Of a stretch of 64,000 bases of DNA, positions 12,601 to 25,140 are shown in pieces. The stretch comes from Varanus komodoensis. Taxonomy: Eukaryota; Chordata; Lepidosauria; Squamata; Varanidae. The first letter of the stretch is position 1; each line of letters starts with the position of its first letter. The stretch lies in NCBI RefSeq assembly GCF_004798865.1, contig NW_025335268.1:111153027-111217026 (forward strand), written 5' to 3'. Position numbers and translations under genes: made by a program. Below the pieces are notes generated by a model. The model had not been told where the DNA came from. It did no database searches and saw nothing but the letters and a program-made list of their open reading frames with translations.

Positions 12601-15600
12601 AGGATAAACAGATGGTGGAGAAGGATGATATAATACTAGGCTCACAAAACACCGCGGTCCAAATCAAGGCCACATGCATTTACACTAGAGCAAAGTCAAA
12701 GCCGTGAACCTTCAGGCTTTCAGAATTGCTTAGTCATGCAAACATGTTTGTATTGAATGATTTGAGCTGCTTCGCACAGGTTCTTCCCTTCATTTTGTTA
12801 CTTAAACAGGAGTGTGTGTTGTAGGTGAGTAGAGGGATAAATAAAAAAGCAAAGGCAAAAGGAATCAAAATGCCATTGTCCGGCAATCCTGAAGCCATGC
12901 CTCTGCCAACATCACCATATACATCACATACCTACACCTCCACAAAACACTGTGGGTTCCCAAAAATCAGATAGTCCCGACAATTTTCTTTTGTGGATTA
13001 TGATGCATCAGAAAATGAATGGTTTTTCCTTGCTGTATATGGAGAAGTTCATGAAAAGCTGGAGGAAAACAGGAGGACATGGAATTACTGCAGGAGACTA
13101 GCATCAACATGTGAACAAAAATTCCTACTAATAAATCCCTATGTACACCTTTCTACAAACAATTTAGGATACAGTCCTCTGGGTGTAGGATAATTCTGGA
13201 GCTGGGATTCTGAACTGAGAGCACCTTTTACAGCTAGTGCAGTTCTTTCCATGCCAGTTGTGGCTCCAAGTTTGCAAGAAGGACCTTGGGGTCAGTAGGA
13301 GAGGGGAAGTGCAGGGAGGGAAGGAAAGAAGCACCACCATCCCAAGAGGAATGCTGGTGGTGTCTTGTTTTTGGAGCAGGGAGGATTGACAAGCACTGCG
13401 TTCCTCCTGTCCTCTGTGCGAGGTTGCAGACAGCCACTCGGGGTGGCATCTTAAACTAGGTTTTAATGGTGGTAATAACGGACACTTTTTCATTTATATC
13501 CTCCTTTTTATCTGATACGCAGTTTCCTGAGGACTGTATGTGGCATTGCTAGTAAAAGTTATTTCATTGTATTTTTTTTGTCTCTTCTTTATATCATACA
13601 CATATGATTAATACATCACTGCATATTGACCCATATATTTAATTTTGTACCTAGATGCATTTCAGCAGTATTATTCTACCGTTTCTGTTCATGCTTGTAA
13701 TTTTGAAATACTTCCACACCAGAACTATCAGTTTCAAATTGCTTGACAAAACTTGTTGAATTTTGTTTCCCACTTCTGTTCCTAGAGTCACTGATTTATT
13801 TCCCATGAGTATGCTTGTTGTTCATCACCAACATTGATGCTGAACTATTTTCAAGAAACATCTTCTCTCAATGTGCAATCATATTAAAGAGTAATTAGAA
13901 AGTGAAAGTACTTGGCAAATCCATTTGTTTAACCCAAGTCTGTCATAATAGCATATAAAATGAATTTGATCATATTTTTTAGAGCAGAAAGGGCAAAAGG
14001 TGAGATGCTCTCCCCACCTTACAGCTGCTTGAGGTAGTTCCCTTTAGGCATATTTCTTTTAATTTTCAATAGCAAAAGTAAGCTAAGCTGGGAGAGGGAG
14101 TTTGAGACAGGAGCTACAAGAAGGTATGCAGCAGGTACCCTCAGCTACCCTTACCAACATGTCTATTTAGCCCACCCCGCTTTGTATGTGATTCAGAAAA
14201 ATGGGTTCCAACAAATGGGTCTGTCACCATCACATCTCATTGAGCCCTGACTTTTCTCATCTCCACCATTTAGAGTGAAACTAGCCAACACATAATTATT
14301 AACATGAAAGTAAATCTGTCAAACACATCTGAGTCATGTAGAGTAAATTGTTACATCAGCTTATTAGCATATCGATTTTGTCTTAGGCTTTAAGTATAAA
14401 ACTGTTGGCATTCAAATGCCAATGATCAGTAAAGTGGGCAGTGGCAAAGTTGCCAAACCACAGCCACAATACTTTCCTTTTTCAGATTTCAGAACCTGGT
14501 CATTCCCCTGTCTTCTGGCCAACAAACCTGGGGTGGTTTCATGGTAAGTCTGACACTGAATTTAAACTGAAGCAGTTGTTTTTGTAAACCAAAGATAACA
14601 AAGAAGGTTCTGAAATAATATTTGTTCTTATTGCAGATGGAACTGAGTACACATGATAGAGCACTGGAGATCTCCATTTCAAATTGAGGGTCTTGTGACC
14701 TGAACAAAATATTGCCTCACATCATCCACTATAAAACATCATCCAAATGTCTGAGTTAAGGAATCTATGAATAAATATTATTTGCCTGTCTCATGCACTT
14801 ATATGGCTCACCAACAAAGAATTTTCTCATCATGAAGGCTACCTTCTGATTTTTTAAAAAGCCAAATAAGTCAATAATTCCTACAGTATAAATTAATGAA
14901 ATCCGTTTCAAGTAAACTTATATTTCAAGGCCAAATCATAGAAGAATGGAACATGTGTGCAAGGATCCTACTTTCTAATTCAGAAGTCCAGCATGCAGAT
15001 CTTACTAAAGGCAACAACATTTTAGGCTCATGTTTGAAGGGGATCATATATGATCTGTTGGTGAGGTATCATAGTTTCTTTTAAATTTTCATCATGCGCT
15101 ACAGCAGAAAAATAACACTTTGACATCAGATATTAATATCACTAGTGTACTGATGGTACCTTTAGGAAAACAATTGTGTGAACTGAAGTGTAATGGTGTT
15201 TCTTCAAGATGGAACAAAGTAGGCCTGGATGCACTGGGTTGACAATATATCTCCTCACCTTTAGAAGTCTGGAGGTTCCAAGTTTTACTATACTTCTATT
15301 TTTTTCTTGACTTTTGAGAGAAATACAGTTTATTCTGCCCTAAATAATAAATTTATTTCAGGAGACACTCATTAGTTTTTTACCTCCATTTGTGTCATCA
15401 TCCTGTAGCATGTGCTATTATAAAAGTGAATCCTTAAGCATTCCCACATTTCCACGTGCTCTTTGTAGACAAATGAATCTGATTTTCAGGTAAAAGTTGT
15501 AAAAGAAGGTGGGTAGAAGCCTTGCTTATGATAACGTAAATCACTCTAGCCAACATACTATGTGTCAGATCATCCATGCTGCATGTTTAGGGATCATAGT

Positions 15601-18429
15601 TCTGATCTGTTAATAAACCCCTTGGATAGAAAACTTTTTTTTATGTTATCAGCCCTTTGCACTGCATCAAGATCAGCCAAACTGAAGAATGGGTTTATTC
15701 ATGTCCAGTCAGAAAACCATCTAAAATTTTCTCCTTTCCCTCTAAAATAATAGGACTACTTTAGAGTAAGTGGATGGAGAACTGTGGCCTAAGTTAGGAT
15801 TTTTTAGTCCTTAGGTTCAAAGCCAAAATTAGGCTTGCAGGATATAAGAAAGGGACATGCAGACAGATACTTTTACACTTGGGGCCATTTACTGCAACAA
15901 GATGGACCATCAGCCTTTGCAAAAAATGCACACCCCAAAATCTAAATGGAGCCCAGCATCAGCTTGGCTACCAGAAAATATTCCTCTGAGGTTTTGCACA
16001 TGTAATTCAAGGCTTTGTTGAATGTCTTTGATCTGTCTGGAATTTGTACTCTTTCTCTTAAATTATTTTCCTGCTATTTGTTAAAACAACATTTAAAGTA
16101 ATAAAAGATTTTTCTCTTTCGTGTGTGGGCTCTTTCTTCATTATTACTCTTCTTGTTGCTTACTGTCTTGTTATAGGAAAGCAGTAGTTCTTATTTGACA
16201 ATGCTTAAATTTACACTTCAACAATGAATTGCACTTTTTCACTACCACCCTGTATATATAAAAATAGTTAAATGTCATGATACAGCTATCCCCTTGGGAT
16301 CATGGAAGGTTCTAGAGCACAGGCTATTTTTCTTTTCCCACTTCCAGAGCATCTGTGTGTGATTAAATGGTTGGGACAGCTCTCTTTAAAATGGAGGAGT
16401 TATGCTTTCCCTCAAAGCATATGCGGAGCCATGAACATGCTACTCTCTCTACACTGTAACTCATGTGTTCTGGATTATTACATTTCTGTTTGTGGGTATC
16501 CGAAAGATCCATTAGGCATAACGTTAAGCCCACTGGGACCCTTTTTTATCTTTGTTCAACTGTTCCCAGAAGGTATTTGCTTGGTAAATTGGTGTGCGAT
16601 AATGTTTAGACTTATGCTGAGGAGATTCAGACTCAGTTCCTCACACTGACTGATGATTTTAGGCTAACAAGCTAGTGAGAATAAGGTGGATGAAGCATAT
16701 ATTACCTTTTGAGTCCTTCAGAGGACAGGTGGGTTAAAAAAATGAAATCTCAAATTCCTTTAAAAATTGACTTCTCTTATAATAGTTGTTTGTGATGTGG
16801 CTTGGGCTATTGAAGTGTCTTTAGGCATGCTGGTCAAACTATAAAGGGTTTGGTGATTTGTTTGCTTGCTTGCTTTGATCTTGGCTGTATCTTCCCATTG
16901 TTATAATACTTTTCTGGGAGGAAATTGATGGCATTCAAGTAATGGCAGACTTGAGACTAATGTATAGCTTTCTTTGCCATATATTTTGACCAAAGCTTCT
17001 GCATATCAGCATGCCTTTCTGTACTTATGATCACCAGAGTTTAGAAAAAGGAATAAGAAAAGCAAGGGAATGCCTGCATGAACATTATACTTCTGTAGGT
17101 CAGATGTAAAAACCAAGCCATGGCTCAGTAATAATTTAAAACGTAATTCACAGCTTTCTTCTCACCTTCAATGCTCTGATTTATCTTCTTGCCTGCCTGG
17201 TTTGAGGAAACCATAATTTATCATTAACAAGAAGATTGGCCAAGTTATTGTTTGCCTCCAAGCCAGAATTGGAATCCACAACTTTTTAAACAAACCATAG
17301 TTTATGCAGTGAAACAGTGACAAGATTGGAACATAGAAGGGAAGGAACATATACACCTGAAGTCCACCTAAAGCCAAAGCACATATCAGCCTTTATGTCT
17401 GAGCTCGACCATTATCTCTCAGCAATGGTAATAAAGCAATACTGAGAATAAAGTTGAGACTTTGGGGAAAATATGTGACCTTTGCAATATTCTTGAACAT
17501 AGGAATCAGAAGAAGAAATCAAAATATCTGATAAGTGTTTTTTGCTCAAAACCAAGGTAACGATCTGAGATGTGCATCAAATGTTTACGCTAAGGCAAAG
17601 AATACAAAATGATATGCATGAATAACTGGTAAACTATGTTAATAAATATGCTAATAATAAGCCTGAGAACAGCTTCAGCCATCTTAGAATGTTAATAATA
17701 AATTAAAGAAAATAAAAAGGAAGAACTAGGAAATGCTTGAATTAACTAACTGTAACTAGTGGAAAATAAATGTACAGTTTTACATAGAGTTAAGTGTATG
17801 CCCCTTACAGAGTACGATGAATATGGCCACTCTGAACGAGAAAATTCATATGATAACTCAATACTTCAAACTATGATGCTACCAGAAAAAAAACCTGAAA
17901 ATTTTCTACTCTGGGTGGGTTTATCTATAACTAGTTTAGACGGTGCATCCTAACTTAAATCTTATAAATTTATTTGTACCTTAGACCTTTTGTTGGCTTC
18001 TGATCCTTGCATATGGAGGATAATTGGGATGGGTGGTGATGGAGTTTTTATTTGGCAGTTCCTTGGGCCAGGATGCTTGACCATCTCCTGCTTTCTTTTA
18101 GTCCTGTGAGGCTTTGAAAGCAAAGGCTTGAATTAATTGCATATCAAATTAAAAGAAAGGCTCTTGAAGAATGTCAAATTCAGCCATCTTCCAGAGATGG
18201 CTACATTATTTTGTAAAAATGGCTTAAATGAAGCCTTGGATATATCCTAATTTTAAGTCCTGATTTTAGTGAAAATGTCAGGGTGTATTACCTTGAAGAA
18301 TGAAAACTCTTTGATTTTGATGTGGAGAACACAACACAAATACAGTATTTGCTTAAGAGCTGCCTCATTTGTGCCAGCAGTATGCTAATAGAAATGCCAT
18401 GAAGTAGCCCTTGATGACTTGTAGCACAG
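9641..18429. other. LRRC7 intron, nothing recognised
   Basis: About 8.8 kb of mostly AT-rich sequence without an exon-like frame or a repeat I can name. A GC-richer patch at 13200-13460 has open frames on the - strand but no recognisable protein similarity or splice logic. Confidence 0.5.
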
Positions 18430-18430
<1 letters not shown>

Positions 18431-18479
<49 letters not shown>

Positions 18480-18560
18480 TTAAAGCTTTTATAGACCATC
18501 CCATTACTAGCATCTTGGGACAGTTTACAAGTACAGATAAAAAATGGCACAGCATCCAGC
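18431..18560 (-). mobile_element. L2-type 3' tail with (TCTA)n
   Basis: Twelve TCTA units (18431-18479) abut 'taaagcttttatagaccatcccattactagcatcttgggacag' in pieces. On the - strand this is a LINE 3' UTR ending 'ggatggtctataaaagcttta' followed by a (TAGA)n tail. Only the 3' end is present. Confidence 0.55.
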
Positions 18561-18664
18561 AATTCATATTCCATACATGATCAGCTGTCTCTCTCATCAA
18601 CAATTTTATGATATCTGGACCTCTTGGACATGGTTTTATTTTCTGAGGTTTGATCCAGTTTCAG

Positions 18665-18905
18665 TCATTCTTAGAGTAAGTCCACTGAATTAAGTTAAAT
18701 GAGACTTAGTTTAATAATGGATAGTATCCAGTGTTAGCCTTATATAGAGAGACCTACTGAAATGAATAAGGCTTGCTAGTCATAGCTATCTTAAGACCCA
18801 TTCATTTCAGTGGGTCTACTTCATACAGACATAATGGTTACTACCAAGTGACTGTCTTAAGTCTGGTTGACTTCTGCGGGTCTGCTGTAAATAATCCAGG
18901 CATGT
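18665..18905. repeat. Diverged squamate interspersed repeat
   Basis: Contains near-palindromic blocks of the type 'gacctactgaaatgaat' / 'cattcatttcagtgggtct' that recur in lizard genomes as short non-autonomous repeats. I cannot assign class or ends. Confidence 0.35.
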
Positions 18906-19317
18906 CTGTACTGCAGTTTCTTGTCCTTCTGTGTTTCTTTGGCATCCTTTACTCTTTATTCCTGTCCCCTACTGACTTTGCTTAATCAAACAAACAAACT
19001 TAATCATAAAATCAATGTAAATACATTCTACATAAAAAACACTGGTATTCTCAGCATTAAGCACAAGCATTTCTTGTGTTTTTTCCACAAGACTGGTGCA
19101 TGCTCAAGAATATCTAGCTTGTAAATTGTAGTTTTTGTTATTTAATAACTGTTACATTCACAGGCCCTTGCTTAGTCCTCACACAGCAGCTGTGCAAGAG
19201 GTGACCAAAGTCCTAGGGCTTATTGGGAGATCTGTGATTGAACTCAGGCCTCTTAGCTGCAAATTGGAGCAGCCTTGATTAATGTAATCAATGTAATTAA
19301 TGTAATATAATATTACA

Positions 19318-19640
19318 TTTGGTCAGGAGTAGCAGATCTCTTTCAGCCCAAAGGCTGAATTTAGTTTTGCAGACACTTTCTAGGACATGGTCCTGTAGAG
19401 CCAAACACAAAGGGGGTAGTGCCAAAAAAAAGCATGTTTTGGGATGGGTGGTGTTACCCATCACCAAGTTGTTACTGCCAATAAATAAGCCTTCGAAAAG
19501 CCAGTTCAACCTTTTAGAATGGGGAAAAACTGGACAAAAGTTGGGAAAGCAGAAACTGAACAGTGATTGCGGAATAGGCCATGGCCATCTGGGAAGCATA
19601 AGTGGGCCTGATTTGGTCTTTAGGCCTGAGGTTTTACATT
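19318..19640. mobile_element. Possible non-autonomous hAT-like element
   Basis: The left side 'ctttcagcccaaaggctgaa' and right side 'gggcctgatttggtctttagg' resemble the ends of hAT-type non-autonomous elements common in reptiles ('...gggccggatttggccc...ggcctgaggtt...'). It is open on both strands for more than 110 codons, but neither frame looks like a protein. Its ends were not resolved. Confidence 0.35.
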
Positions 19641-20081
19641 TCTGTAATACATAGTGCATGATAGGCCAGATCTAGTAAGGATCCCAGTTGCTGGATGTGT
19701 AGTCAAGTACTCCCATGTAGCACACTCTACATAGAGAGAACCCAGTGTGAGGGCATGAATATGGTAGCTTCTTTCTCAGTGTGGATCCTCAGCCTGAAAT
19801 GGGACAAAGCCCTGTAAAGTGGAAGAATTATTAGCCCAAATAAAAATAGTATTGCTATTGAACAAGAGAGTAATTTAACAATAATTACACTGACATGGGG
19901 GTGGGTGCCCCAATGAGTTGCATACAGGCTTTTCATACTCAAAGAATAATGGATATGCTACTGGTGATACTTTCAACTGTTTTGTATTATTATATAATTT
20001 CAGTTGATCTTTAAACTTTATGCCCCATGTAGCCACAATGATCAACAATGTTATTAATTGTACCTCTTCTGTCTGTTGCAG

Positions 20082-20189
20082 GCAAATGGACACAGTTTTG
20101 TACATATGGAACATGAAAAAGCTGTATTACTACTGAAGAGTTTCCAGAATACAGTAGACCTAGTTATTCAACGTGAGCTTACTGTCTAA
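20082..20189 (+). CDS. LRRC7: LRRC7 (densin) last coding exon and stop
   Basis: This exon follows acceptor 'tctgttgcag' and encodes 35 residues plus TAA, starting [13 protein letters not shown] and ending VIQRELTV. It completes the PDZ domain begun at 276-350. The helix that lines the peptide groove reads [13 protein letters not shown]. The His at its first position is the residue that gives class I PDZ domains their preference for S/T-x-hydrophobic C-termini. The domain runs to the end of the protein, as in other LAP proteins. Family knowledge: densin's PDZ domain has been linked to delta-catenin, alpha-actinin and L-type calcium channel tails. The call against ERBIN rests on '[14 protein letters not shown]' versus ERBIN 'NGYSFINIEHGQAV' from memory, and on the LRRC40 neighbour. 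Confidence 0.95.
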   Translation, partial: ANGHSFVHMEHEKAVLLLKSFQNTVDLVIQRELTV

Positions 20190-20286
20190 ATATTTTTATA
20201 AATAGTAAAATATGCCTAGCCAGATCTAATGTTTAATTAAATGCAAATTTATATATATAAATATATATACCTATATATATCAAAGA

Positions 20287-20292
20287 AATAAA
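20287..20292 (+). terminator. LRRC7: Candidate proximal poly(A) signal of LRRC7
   Basis: AATAAA lies 98 bases after the LRRC7 stop, in a very AT-rich context with (TA)n runs just upstream. No clear GT-rich element follows. Confidence 0.25.
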
Positions 20293-20594
20293 TTGCCAAT
20301 TGCTGGACCAATGGCAAACATAGTGCCAAATGTACAATATTATATGTTAGTCCAGACCATTCTGAGGAAAAGAATACTATATAAATATCCATGTGATTAT
20401 GTTTCAATTTTCATTGTAAGCATCTGGCTATGCATTGGTCCCAGCTTAAATATCATTTTAAATTATATCTGTTGTCATATAATTTCACAACACAGAAGCA
20501 CACGCAAGTTCTTTCCTAATTCTGCTGCCCATCAGAAACACTGCCTCAAGATTGTATATTTCTTTAGAAAAAAATATATAAAAAATATAATTCC

Positions 20595-20600
20595 AATAAA
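20595..20600 (+). terminator. LRRC7: Second candidate poly(A) signal of LRRC7
   Basis: AATAAA about 0.4 kb after the stop, preceded by an A-rich stretch. The context is weak, so this is only a candidate for a short 3' UTR. Confidence 0.25.
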
Positions 20601-20643
20601 ATCTATCTAAAATAAGATATAAATGATTTTTAGATCAAATTTA

Positions 20644-20722
20644 GGGCTGCAATTCTGTACTCACTTACCTGTCCATTGAGCATAAAGGAACTCATTTCTG
20701 AGTTGACATGACATGTAGATCC
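20644..20722 (+). repeat. Short squamate palindromic repeat
   Basis: 'gggctgcaattctgtactcac' in pieces, followed by 'cttacctgtccattgag' and 'ctcatttctgagttgacatg'. This matches the abundant lizard repeat of the form 'ctgcaatcctatacacacttacc...cattgaa...acttacttctgagtagacatg'. It lies in the presumed LRRC7 3' UTR. Confidence 0.5.
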
Positions 20723-22109
20723 TTAAAAACTTTTGGTAATTATTTTTCTAATACACCTATGCCTTAGACTGGAATGTTGCATTTAACATGCTCATCCTGG
20801 TTTGGGATAGTGGGAGAGGTTAGATATGTACAATGAAGATTCTTTATGCACTTCCTTTATTTAAACCAGGGTTTCACCGGGTGGTAAAAACTGGGAGAAA
20901 GGGGACCAAACTGGTTACATGAGGAATGAAGTTCTCTTAAACTGTGTGTGGCCACACAGAAGATTGTCTTGACCACTCATTCCACTGCCATAGACAGAGA
21001 ACTCCCCAGTAAATTTTAAGGAATAGGCTGGTTGGAATGGAAAGGGGTGCACCCCTAGGTATTCTGCATTGTAGTCAATTAGGTTACTTTAAAGATAGCT
21101 ACTCACACTTTGAACTGGATCTAAAGTATCTTAGCCAGAAGTTAGCTGCTGCAAAGAGAGCATAAAATGCTTTTCTAGTGAAGTGATAAGCCCTCCCCTT
21201 GCCCCAGGGTGCCAGAACAATGATTTACTACATAGGGGAAAGTGTTATAACTGATGGAACTAAATCAGGAGCTGGATCCAGAATAGCTCATCCACCCATG
21301 AAAGATAGCAAAATGGGACTTCCACGTCCTCTGTCTTCCACCTGCCACCCATCCCCTCCATGCACCTTCTTTAGGGTTTGTCAGTGCTATCGTGAATTGA
21401 AGGAGGAGAGGCTGAAGGGATGGAGAGGAGAGTCCTGTTCTGCCAGTGGTATACTTTCAGAGATGGAGGAACAACTTTGGATCCAATCCCAGGGGTGTTG
21501 AATGCATTACCAAACACTACTAGTAAAAGTCTCTTAGGGAAAAGGGGAAGTCAGTTCTTTCATACCTCCAGTGTATATCAGAGCTGAGGGCATTGTGGTT
21601 ACAAGCTCATGCCAATTGGCATACACACAGCTTATTGCTGCATACATGAAGCCTTGGATCCAGGACCGTGTTTATATCTTGGTTCCATACTAATTAGATA
21701 AAAACATTAGCTATCAAGGTGAGGCAGCTCATGAATAAGCCATTCATTCTTGAACCTGTAGTACACAGTCTAGACAAGAATCAATTACCAAGCTTTTGCT
21801 GATGCTTTTAGCGTACTATATATAAACTTGTAATAGGTAGTGAATCATATTAAAGTGTGCAGTTGTTAGTATGAGCAGGCAAGTTTTTTTTATTTCTCTG
21901 CTTGTTAACTTTATTTCTCTTTATTGTTATCTTTAAGCCAGCTGTAAGCCCTCTTTCCAATGACTAAACATTCAGTCAGGGCAACCTAACATTGTAGTGC
22001 AATGCTTCCAAAAGAAATCACTCTGCAATTAACAAGGCAACCTCACTTTGGAATTATTCATTCCTAACTAAAGGCACTGTATTCCTAAACTATATATTCC
22101 AATTTGAAT
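20723..22109. other. Presumed LRRC7 3' UTR, nothing else recognised
   Basis: No exon or named repeat. A GC-richer patch at 21180-21500 is open on the + strand for 100 codons but has no recognisable domain. Confidence 0.4.
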
Positions 22110-23490
22110 AGAAATATAGAAACAAAGTGAGTCAGAAGGGGCCTCCTGGACCATCTTGTCTGACCCCCAGCTCCAGCCAGATCCACTCATGTAATCTCCA
22201 ACATGTGGTTGTGCAATCTTTCCTTGATCACCCTCAGTGATGGGGCCTTAGCCACCTCCTTTGGAAGCATATTCCATATTCTAGGGGTCCTCACCAGGAA
22301 GTACTTCCTGACATCCAACCTGGTTCCTTGAGCTTTGCTCCATTGGAACGCACCTTGCGCTCCACTGCAGGGAAGAACAGGTCATGGCCCTCCTCCACAT
22401 GACATCCCCTCACATACCTATAAGTTACTAAAACATCCTCTTGGAGTTTCCTCTTCTCCAGGATGAAAAGACTCAGTTCCCTCAATCTCTCCTCATATGT
22501 CATCCCTCCCAGCTCAGCTACCATCCTTGTGGTCCTGTGCTGAACTAATTATAACCTAGCTATGTCTCTCTTATAATGTGGAGTCCAGAACTGAATGCAG
22601 TACTCCAGTTGTGGATGCACCAAGAGTCATGTAGAACAGTATCAGCACCTCCCTAGTTCTGGAAGCTATGCTTCTGGCTATATATCCAAGGGTGTTATTT
22701 GCCTTTTTAACTGCTGTGTCAGACTGCTGTCTCATGTTCAGCCTGCTGTTGACAAGTACCCCAAGATCCCTTTTGCAAGTACTGCTCTCCAGTCACTTGT
22801 CCCCCATCCTGTACCCGTGACACCTATTTCTGTGTCCCAAGTGCAAAACCTTGCATTTATCCATATTGAATACCATCCTATTGTCCCCTGCCCACTTCCA
22901 CAGCCTGTCCAGATCCTTCTGGACAGTAGGTAGGCATGGTAGGCATGTTGTGAGTGAAGCTGGCTAGAGCCGGGGGTCAGACTAGATGGCCCAGGAGGTC
23001 CCTTCTGACTTGCTCTGTTTCTATGTTTCTGGATCTAGTTCACCTGCTACTGAGTTGTGCCTACCACCTCCACTTTGGTATCATCCGTGAATTTAGTCTG
23101 CAGACTGGTTATCCCCTCCTCCAGGTCATTGATAAAAAGGTTGAACAGAATCAGTCCCAGAAATGAGCCCTGGTGGACTTTGCTCATCACCAGCTGCCAT
23201 CCTGATGATTCCCCACTAATCATCCCCACTAATGATTCCCCTCTGCTTGTGGTCCATCAACCATGCCCTAATCTACTGAACAGTACATAGATCTGTCCCA
23301 AAGCTCAACAATTTCTCAACCAGGATATCATGCAGCACTTTGTCAAAGCCTTGCTGAAATCTAGATAAACCACGACTACCACATCTCTACTGTCTAGCCT
23401 CCTCAAGACCTTATCATAGAATACAATTGTAGTAGGAAGACAATTGTTTAACAGATGAATCAGGCATTTAGTAATTACACTGGAGGCATT
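22110..23490 (-). mobile_element. CR1 LINE, ORF2 C-terminal part and 3' UTR
   Basis: On the - strand this is a 5'-truncated CR1. The RT fragment at 23493-23305 reads VVVYLDFSKAL, the region of the first catalytic Asp. At 23229-23047 it reads LILFNLFINDLEEG and KFTDDTKVEVV, which correspond to the CR1 motifs 'FNLFINDLDEGI' and 'FADDTK'. The post-RT part contains RELSLFILEKRKLQEDV (about 22480-22430). The 3' end is the CR1-type 'ctgggggtcagacaagatgg ... ccccttctgactcac'. Frames are broken by several indels. A second, oppositely oriented CR1 tail sits inside it (22930-23034). Confidence 0.85.
22930..23034 (+). mobile_element. CR1 3' tail nested in antisense CR1
   Basis: 'gtgaagctggctagagccgg' and 'gtcagactagatggcccagg' followed by 'ccttctgacttgctctg' is the CR1 3' terminus in + orientation. 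It is nearly the same as the reverse complement of 22110-22200. It interrupts the - strand CR1, so it is the younger insertion. Confidence 0.7.
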
Positions 23491-23604
23491 CAAGAGGTAG
23501 CTGGACAGCCATCCAACAGGGATGCTTCAGCTAGAGTCCTGCATTGAGCAAGACTGGACTTGATGGCCTTACAGGAACCTTCCAACTCTAATGTTCTGAC
23601 TGTA
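23480..23604 (+). mobile_element. CR1 3' end fragment, + orientation
   Basis: 'ggcattcaagaggtagctgg', 'cagggatgcttcagctagag' and 'ggacttgatggccttacagg' followed by 'aaccttccaactctaatg' form the usual squamate CR1 3' end (C-terminal FKRxLD codons plus short UTR). It abuts the upstream edge of the antisense CR1. Confidence 0.75.
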
Positions 23605-24338
23605 ATCCATCCTGAGGAGGAGGGATTTGTTTGCAAAGCTCATCTCCCACCTTCAGTTCACTTTTGATTTGTCTGTATATATAATAAGCCAATTTACTTT
23701 CCCTTCTCTGCCGTCGGTCCCCAGCATTACCGAGAAATGGATTCTGTGGCAGGACTACAAAAACTGCAGAAATGGGTAGCAGAATGGGGAGTCTTCATAG
23801 AGGAGAATGGGAAGCATGGCATTGACAGGGCTCTCTGCCTCTTCCCTACCCATCAAATGTGCAAAAGTGGAGCAGGGACTCTGTCTGGAGTCTCCTTTAC
23901 CTCCTCCCAATACCAAGCATGTAATCAGTACTGTCAAAGCTATTGCTGATCATGTCTTCAGCCGGTGTGCATATATAGTTCCTTAAGAGCAGCAGCTTGT
24001 TGCTACACAAACTTATAGATTGGCTGAGTTGTGCAATTTGTTAGTGAATTATCCATAACTGCACGGAAAGGCTCTTATCCTTCTGACTGCATTCATTCAG
24101 TGCAGTTTAGACTAGCACACAAGGAAATAGTGAAACCTACTCCCACTATTCTTTGTAACCTCCTAACCTTTACTGCCATATCTCTTTCCTCATTTCAAGG
24201 TCAGACACTCAGGTGCAATCTGCATTGCTGTTATTTCTTGGTGAATGCCAAGGCATTCCTGCTTGATGTAAAATGCATTGGGCTTACACTAGAATAAAAC
24301 ATGGGGAAAGATAATGGATAGATATATTCAGCTTATAT
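23605..24338. other. Unassigned sequence between CR1 copies
   Basis: No gene or named repeat recognised. Confidence 0.4.
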
Positions 24339-25140
24339 AAGGATGCAAGAAAAGCCATGCTGGATCAGAGCAAGGGTCCTTCTGACCCAGGATTCTGTGG
24401 CAAGCCAGCTGGCCATGGGAGACCCACAAACAGGACATGGATGCAACAGCATCATCCTGCCCATGTTCACCAACAACTGGTGTACATAGACATACTGCCT
24501 CCGGCCCTGAAAAGAACACGTCTTCAGAACCAGTAGCCATTCATTGCCATCTCTTGCATGAATGTGTCCAGTCCAAAGCTGTCCAAATTGTCCTCCATCA
24601 CTACCATGCAGAAACATTTCCTTATTTGTATAGAAATGAATTCTGTTGTTTAACAGTGCACTTTGTGAAGAAGTACTTGCTTATATCTGTCCTGAATCCC
24701 CTACCAATCAACCTTATGGGATGATCCTTGGTTCTGGTAGTAGGAGGGAAAGAGAAAAATCCCTTCCTCTCCTCTTACTCCACACTTCCACACCATGCAT
24801 AGTTTTGTACCCTTCTCTTATTTTACTCCTTGTTTTTTTTTTCTAACCAGTTTTGGTTGTTGCAACTTTTCCTCATACAAAAAGTGCTCCCATCCCCTTT
24901 TTGTATTTTTTCTCTTACACTACAATATCCTTATTTAGATGTGGCTGCAAGAACTCCATGCAATATTCTAGGTATCCTTGGTTTGCATAAGGGCCATTTA
25001 ATTTTCAGTTCCTTTCTTAATTATGCCTATCACAGGGTTTACCTTTTTCACAGCAGGTGTGCACTGGGTTGGCATTTTCACTGAATTGTCTGCCACAATC
25101 CTAAAACTCTTCTTGGTCAGTCACTAGTAGCTCAGACCAC
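24339..25140 (-). mobile_element. CR1 LINE 3' part (second subfamily)
   Basis: The left edge 'gatgcaagaaaagccatgct', 'ggatcagagcaagggtcctt' is the reverse complement of the widespread squamate CR1 terminus '...ctggactagatggg...gatccagcatggctcttcttatgttc'. The rest to about 25140 is decayed ORF2 C-terminus and interior in - orientation. It has the same subfamily end as the copy at 30478. No frame is kept. Confidence 0.7.

Noticed and set aside
13164-13493. 109-codon - strand open frame in a GC-richer patch
   Set aside because: No domain, no splice context, and low-complexity Ser/Pro/Leu content. Treated as chance.
19297-19659. Overlapping open frames of 120 (-) and 111 (+) codons at the same place
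   Set aside because: Symmetry on both strands and lack of any domain fit a hAT-like non-coding repeat rather than a gene.
276-20189. ERBIN as the identity of the PDZ exons
   Set aside because: The PDZ of ERBIN is close, but diagnostic residues ([27 protein letters not shown]) and the LRRC40 neighbour both favour LRRC7.
21199-21501. 100-codon + strand open frame in the presumed LRRC7 3' UTR
   Set aside because: No homology or domain seen. A GC-rich patch favours open frames by chance.
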